Source of the DNA: a virus
IMG/VR virus record: IMGVR_UViG_3300025073_000185
Location: 1-20,731 of that record
Length of the DNA stretch: 20,731 bases
Direction: 5' to 3' (one strand)
Made by a program: the position numbers and the translations under genes. The notes under the pieces are model-generated. The model searched no databases. It was not told where the DNA came from and saw nothing but the letters and a program-made list of their open reading frames with translations. Numbering within the stretch: the first letter of the stretch is position 1; every line of letters begins with the position of its first letter. Positions 19,481 to 20,731 of this stretch are shown piece after piece.

Positions 19481-20227
19481 ATGACATTACTTGAAATACT
19501 AAACGATGTCGGCTCTAGAATAAACCAGTACAACGCCAGTACTGACTCATTTGTCTCTGGCTTTGTAACAACAGCAGAGGTTAAAAGGTGGGCCAACCAG
19601 TCATTTGAAGAAATTTATAAATGGTACGCACTCGCAAATAAGGGGCGTTTTTCTGTATCAGCTACTGTAGACACGGTAGAAGACCAGGCTATTTATACAT
19701 TTGGTGGTGACGCAGCAGACTTACTAGCAATAGAGTCTGTTTATATTATGTATGATACCACGGACACAGACTATACAAGAGTATATCCTATAGAGATTAA
19801 TGACTTTGTATTATCTGGTTCTGAGAAGGTACCTAGTGGTTGTCCAAGGTACTCAGAGATACAGGTTTACAACACAGACACGGAGCACTATGTATTGGGA
19901 ATAGAATTCTTAGAGGATTGTATTCCAGACGAGGCAGTAACGGATGGATTGAAGGTAAGGTATATAGAGAGGCCTCCTACTATGACTGCAGACACAGACA
20001 TACCAGAGAAGCTACCTTCAGAGCTGCACAAATTAGTAGTAATAGGGGCTGCTATACCAGCATTTGAAAAGATGGGGGATTATCAAGCAGCAGGTTATTT
20101 AGAAAATAAATACAATTCACAGATAAAATCCTTCTTCTCACAAGAACAGTCAATTACATCAAAGGGAACTAAGAAAATAAAGATGAGCAGGAAGGACGTT
20201 AATAAGTTTTTCTTAAGGAGAACATAA
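19481..20227 (+). CDS. Head-tail adaptor-like protein
   Basis: The 248-residue protein starts 'MTLLEILNDVGSRINQ', then 'TTAEVKRWANQSFEEIYKW', the helical opening typical of podoviral adaptor proteins (T7 gp11 or P22 gp4 class) that form a ring under the portal. A beta-rich centre follows ('AIYTFGGDAADLLAIESVYI', 'GLKVRYIERPP'), then helices 'LPSELHKLVVIGAAIPAFEKM' and a basic tail 'KKIKMSRKDVNKFFLRRT'. With the nozzle-like gene nearby it supports a short-tailed virion. The last codons carry the Shine-Dalgarno of the following gene. The assignment is by pattern, not by alignment. Confidence 0.65.
   Translation: MTLLEILNDVGSRINQYNASTDSFVSGFVTTAEVKRWANQSFEEIYKWYALANKGRFSVSATVDTVEDQAIYTFGGDAADLLAIESVYIMYDTTDTDYTRVYPIEINDFVLSGSEKVPSGCPRYSEIQVYNTDTEHYVLGIEFLEDCIPDEAVTDGLKVRYIERPPTMTADTDIPEKLPSELHKLVVIGAAIPAFEKMGDYQAAGYLENKYNSQIKSFFSQEQSITSKGTKKIKMSRKDVNKFFLRRT
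20215..20220 (+). promoter_or_regulatory. Shine-Dalgarno of the LysM gene
   Basis: AAGGAG lies 8 nt before the ATG at 20229, inside the last codons of the adaptor gene. It is the clearest Shine-Dalgarno in the window and fixes the start of the following gene. Confidence 0.75.
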
Positions 20228-20228
20228 T

Positions 20229-20731
20229 ATGTCTACGTATAAAGTTAAGAGTGGTGATACACTAAGCAGTCTCTATAAAAAGTTGGGGTATAAAACATGG
20301 CAAGACCTTTATAATGCAAATAAGCAAGTGATAGGTAATAACCCTAACCTAATATATGCAGGACAAGTATATAACTATGCAGGCTCAGGTGGTTCTAGTT
20401 CTACTACAGGTGCACCATCTACAGGAATAGGTACGACAATAGCAGCAGCAGTAGAGGACCCAACAAGGGAGAACTTTATAAAGAAGTATGGAAGAGAGGA
20501 AGATTACTATGATGCAGAGGGTAACCTAGTACAGGGGTTGAGACCAGATGAGATGTTTATGGCAGCAGGAGAAGAGAGGGTAAACCCAGAGCAGATGAGG
20601 ATAGCCTCACAACAGATGAAGAACATGGACTGGCAGAGAGCGATAGGTGGTGGTGGTGGTAGGGTTAGTGGCTCCACATTATTAGCAAGGCAGAACGCAA
20701 TGAACCAATTAGAGAGACAGAGGAAAGAGGC
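20229..20731 (+). CDS. LysM-domain protein, 3' end outside the window
   Basis: An open frame of 167 codons runs off the window with no stop. Residues about 4-50 are a textbook LysM: 'YKVKSGDTLSSLYKKLGYKTWQDLYNANK' (split here only for description), then 'IGNNPNLIYAGQVYNY'. LysM binds N-acetylglucosamine-containing polymers such as peptidoglycan. A Gly/Ser/Thr linker follows, then a charged helical region ('EDPTRENFIKKYGREEDYYD') and Gln/Met-rich helix. It has no signal peptide, so it is probably a virion component: a tail-associated lysin, an internal ejection protein or a tape-like protein. The missing C-terminus would decide. It starts 1 nt after the adaptor stop. Confidence 0.75.
   Translation, partial: MSTYKVKSGDTLSSLYKKLGYKTWQDLYNANKQVIGNNPNLIYAGQVYNYAGSGGSSSTTGAPSTGIGTTIAAAVEDPTRENFIKKYGREEDYYDAEGNLVQGLRPDEMFMAAGEERVNPEQMRIASQQMKNMDWQRAIGGGGGRVSGSTLLARQNAMNQLERQRKE

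Overview
The window is a contiguous block of structural genes from a tailed double-stranded DNA phage (Caudoviricetes) or a prophage late region. All 22 genes I support lie on the + strand, packed with short gaps or overlaps. The portal, scaffold-like, HK97-type capsid, collagen-like fibre and tail-collar genes make the phage identity firm. A large portal, a tail-nozzle/stabilisation-like protein, an adaptor-like protein and no visible tape-measure, tube or sheath gene point to a short-tailed (podovirus-like) virion. The window is cut on both sides, so that is an inference. The DNA is AT-rich, arginine is mostly AGA/AGG, and stops are TAA or TAG with one TGA, so the code looks standard.

Layout. 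1-5254 is the head module: promoter, portal, small helical protein, a second promoter with a structured leader, scaffold, decoration-like protein and major capsid protein. 5255-5876 holds a structured intergenic region, a small GNxT-repeat fibre/decoration protein and a stable UACG hairpin. 5877-10470 is the fibre module: two small proteins, a collagen-like tail-collar protein with a histidine heptad, and an 891-residue collagen/beta-helix protein. 10496-16181 mixes likely glycan-modifying enzymes (a GT-A-like protein, a WaaE-like GT2, and a methyltransferase fused to a GT-B-like domain) with a seven-repeat propeller-like protein and a LamG-like protein. 16245-20731 is the tail-end module: nozzle/stabilisation-like protein, small proteins with paralogous 'HxLGYxP' modules (one carrying a CBM5/12-like insertion), an adaptor-like protein and a LysM protein that runs off the window.

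Regulation. Five near-consensus sigma70 promoters (TTGACA, 17-18 bp spacer, TAnnAT) start nested transcripts at the portal, scaffold, GT2, nozzle and adaptor genes. No convincing terminator precedes the later ones, so read-through is expected. Four promoters give very short AT-rich leaders without a Shine-Dalgarno, while the LysM gene has a clear AAGGAG. The promoters do not fit the Bacteroidota -33/-7 pattern. The host is unresolved.

The most interesting hypothesis is that the fibres are glycosylated by phage-encoded enzymes. Threonine-rich Gly-Pro-Thr collagen stretches, like those O-glycosylated in Bacillus BclA, sit beside three glycosyltransferase domains and a methyltransferase domain. 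This is inference from gene neighbourhood and family knowledge.
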